From assembly GCA_013695505.1 (NCBI GenBank), contig JACDAH010000532.1, forward strand, positions 1 to 6,578: a DNA stretch of 6,578 bases, read 5' to 3'. The notes under the pieces were generated by a model. The model did no database searches. It had not been told where the DNA came from and was given only the letters and a program-made list of their open reading frames with translations. A program made the position numbers and the translations under genes. Source of the stretch: Chloroflexota bacterium. Lineage in GTDB: Bacteria; Chloroflexota; Limnocylindria; Limnocylindrales; CSP1-4. Each line of letters starts with the position of its first letter. The first letter of the stretch is position 1. Positions 5,436 through 6,578 of this stretch are shown here, piece by piece.

Positions 5436-6578
5436 CTACCAGAGCGGGCGGAGGAACCGGAGGATGTCCATGAAGTCGTCGGTCATCGGCGGGACCGTCT
5501 GGTTCAGTGGCCGCCAGCCCGCCGCTGCGAAGGCGTCCAAGCCGGCCGGTGCCGACGACCCCACCGTGAGGATCGTGGCAGCGGCGCCTGCATCCGACTC
5601 GGCGCGCGACGGCTGAAAGGACCGGATCACGCCGCTCAGCTTGTTGGCGCTCAGGCCGCCGGCGACGGCCGGCGCGAGGTCGTAGTAGCGGTTGGGGATG
5701 TGAGTCACGATCAGCCCGCCTGGCTTGACCACCCGGGAATAGAGCGCGTAGGCCTCGCTCGTGAGCAGGTGCGTCGGGACCGCATCGGATGAGAATGCGT
5801 CGATGAAGATGGTGTCGAATTGACCGTCCGCCACGCCCTGGATCGACAGCCGGGCGTCGCCCAGGACGATCGTCGGCGTCGGGACCGCGCTTGACAGGAA
5901 CGTGAAGAACCGTGGATCCGAAGCGACCTGGGCAACTAGCGGATCGATCTCGAAGTACGTCATCGTCCAGCCCGGCCGGAGATAGGACGTCAGCGCGCCC
6001 GCGCCGAGGCCGACGATCGCGATCGACTTCGGCCGGCCGTCGCTCGCGAGGGTCTCGAACACGTCGCCGAAAGGTCCGGGCGGCGCGTAATAGGCGGTCG
6101 GGAGCAAGGCCTTGGCCGGATCGGTCCACTGGACGCCATGGACGGTCGTGCCGTTCATCAGTGTCGTCTGCGCCGCACCGGCGGGCCGGAGGACCTCGGT
6201 GACGCCGAAGAAGCTCCGATCGCGCATGATCGCGGCCGGCTGGAGGACGAGAACCGCCAGGGCGAGGACGAGCGCCGTCGAGACGGCCAGGAATGCCGGT
6301 CTGGCGCCGACGAGCAGGATCAGACCGCCGACCAGGAGCCAGCGGACGCCCGCTTCGGCTCCGAGCGATCCGTCGCGGACGAGGAACAGCACGAGGAGGG
6401 CCGCGACCGCAAGATACGGGACGATCCGCCCGGTCGCGCCCCGGAAGAACGGCGTCAGATCGACCGGCGAACGCCGAACCGCGCGGACCACCACCGGCCG
6501 GGCTGGCTCCGTGGCGGCCACTGCGACAAGCGCCAGGACGAGCAGGATCGGTAACTCCCAGACGCCCGGGAACAGAAC
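5436..6578 (-). CDS. Membrane-fused spermidine-synthase-like protein (partial, N-terminus beyond right edge)
   Basis: The frame is open from the right edge to a TAG at 5436-5438, giving 380 visible residues. The GTG at 6521 is internal, because the codons before it encode a clear membrane helix ('VLFPGVWELPILLVLALVA', visible 1-19). Further hydrophobic segments lie at about 51-68, 79-92 and 95-112. The soluble domain follows: 'RSFFGV' (121-126), 'TTVHGVQ' (144-150), 'YYAPPGPFGDVF' (163-174), the SAM-type nucleotide loop 'GLGAG' (190-194), 'YFEIDP' (208-213), 'GDAR' (240-243), 'IDAFSSDAVPTHLLT' (259-273) and 'PGGLIVTHIPNRYYD' (286-300). This is the layout of proteins annotated 'fused MFS/spermidine synthase'. 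The loop is GLGAG rather than the GGGDG of true SpeE, so an aminopropyltransferase making spermidine is doubtful; a Rossmann-fold enzyme using SAM or decarboxylated SAM, tethered to the membrane, is the safer call. How it relates to the downstream glycan genes is unclear. Confidence 0.88.
   Translation of the reverse strand, partial: VLFPGVWELPILLVLALVAVAATEPARPVVVRAVRRSPVDLTPFFRGATGRIVPYLAVAALLVLFLVRDGSLGAEAGVRWLLVGGLILLVGARPAFLAVSTALVLALAVLVLQPAAIMRDRSFFGVTEVLRPAGAAQTTLMNGTTVHGVQWTDPAKALLPTAYYAPPGPFGDVFETLASDGRPKSIAIVGLGAGALTSYLRPGWTMTYFEIDPLVAQVASDPRFFTFLSSAVPTPTIVLGDARLSIQGVADGQFDTIFIDAFSSDAVPTHLLTSEAYALYSRVVKPGGLIVTHIPNRYYDLAPAVAGGLSANKLSGVIRSFQPSRAESDAGAAATILTVGSSAPAGLDAFAAAGWRPLNQTVPPMTDDFMDILRFLRPLW

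Noticed and set aside
4551..6129. Two further long minus-strand frames (4551-5375 and 5356-6129)
   Set aside because: Both are alternative frames of the acyltransferase and spermidine-synthase-like genes, are extremely Arg/Pro-rich, and show no recognisable domain.
1..6578. tRNA, rRNA, CRISPR, insertion sequence or attachment site
   Set aside because: Almost the whole window is accounted for by five intact or edge-cut coding genes. I saw no cloverleaf-like sequence, spaced direct repeats, transposase motifs or terminal inverted repeats.

Overview
The window is a dense stretch of high-GC bacterial DNA (roughly two thirds G+C by eye, with strong G/C preference at third codon positions). It carries five protein genes, two of them cut by the window edges. 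I see no RNA genes, insertion sequences, CRISPR arrays or long repeats. The protein types (membrane-fused spermidine-synthase-like protein, CelD/FemAB-like acyltransferase, GT4 glycosyltransferase, RPQ/NxHG-type polytopic membrane protein), the use of GTG starts and the scarcity of Shine-Dalgarno sequences fit a high-GC Chloroflexota- or Actinobacteria-like genome. That assignment is an inference from style, not from a marker gene.

Layout. The left end (minus strand, running off the left edge) encodes a polytopic membrane protein of a poorly characterised, GT-C-like family. About 120 bp of divergent intergenic DNA follow, holding two clear inverted repeats and two candidate -10 elements, each exactly 6 nt upstream of a start codon. 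On the plus strand comes a two-gene unit: an integral-membrane acyltransferase-3 (AT3, OafA/YrhL type), then an SGNH/GDSL-hydrolase lipoprotein whose GTG start overlaps the AT3 stop codon by 4 nt. This unit meets a minus-strand unit head-on with only 8 bp between stop codons. Read in transcription order, the minus-strand unit is a membrane-fused spermidine-synthase-like protein (5' end beyond the right edge), then a CelD/FemAB-like GNAT acyltransferase, then a GT4 glycosyltransferase, the last two joined by an ATGA overlap.

How the genes may work together. Four of the five genes are of kinds that build or decorate cell-envelope glycans: a candidate GT-C membrane enzyme, a cytoplasmic GT4 transferase, a cytoplasmic GNAT acyltransferase, and a membrane acyl exporter paired with an extracytoplasmic SGNH esterase/transferase. 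The best reading is a locus for making and O-acylating a surface glycan or glycolipid. The most distinctive item is the AT3/SGNH pair. In many bacteria these two domains form one polypeptide, but here they are separate, translationally overlapped genes, and the SGNH half carries its own lipoprotein signal. The second is a consistent leaderless-promoter geometry at all three transcription-unit heads visible in the window.
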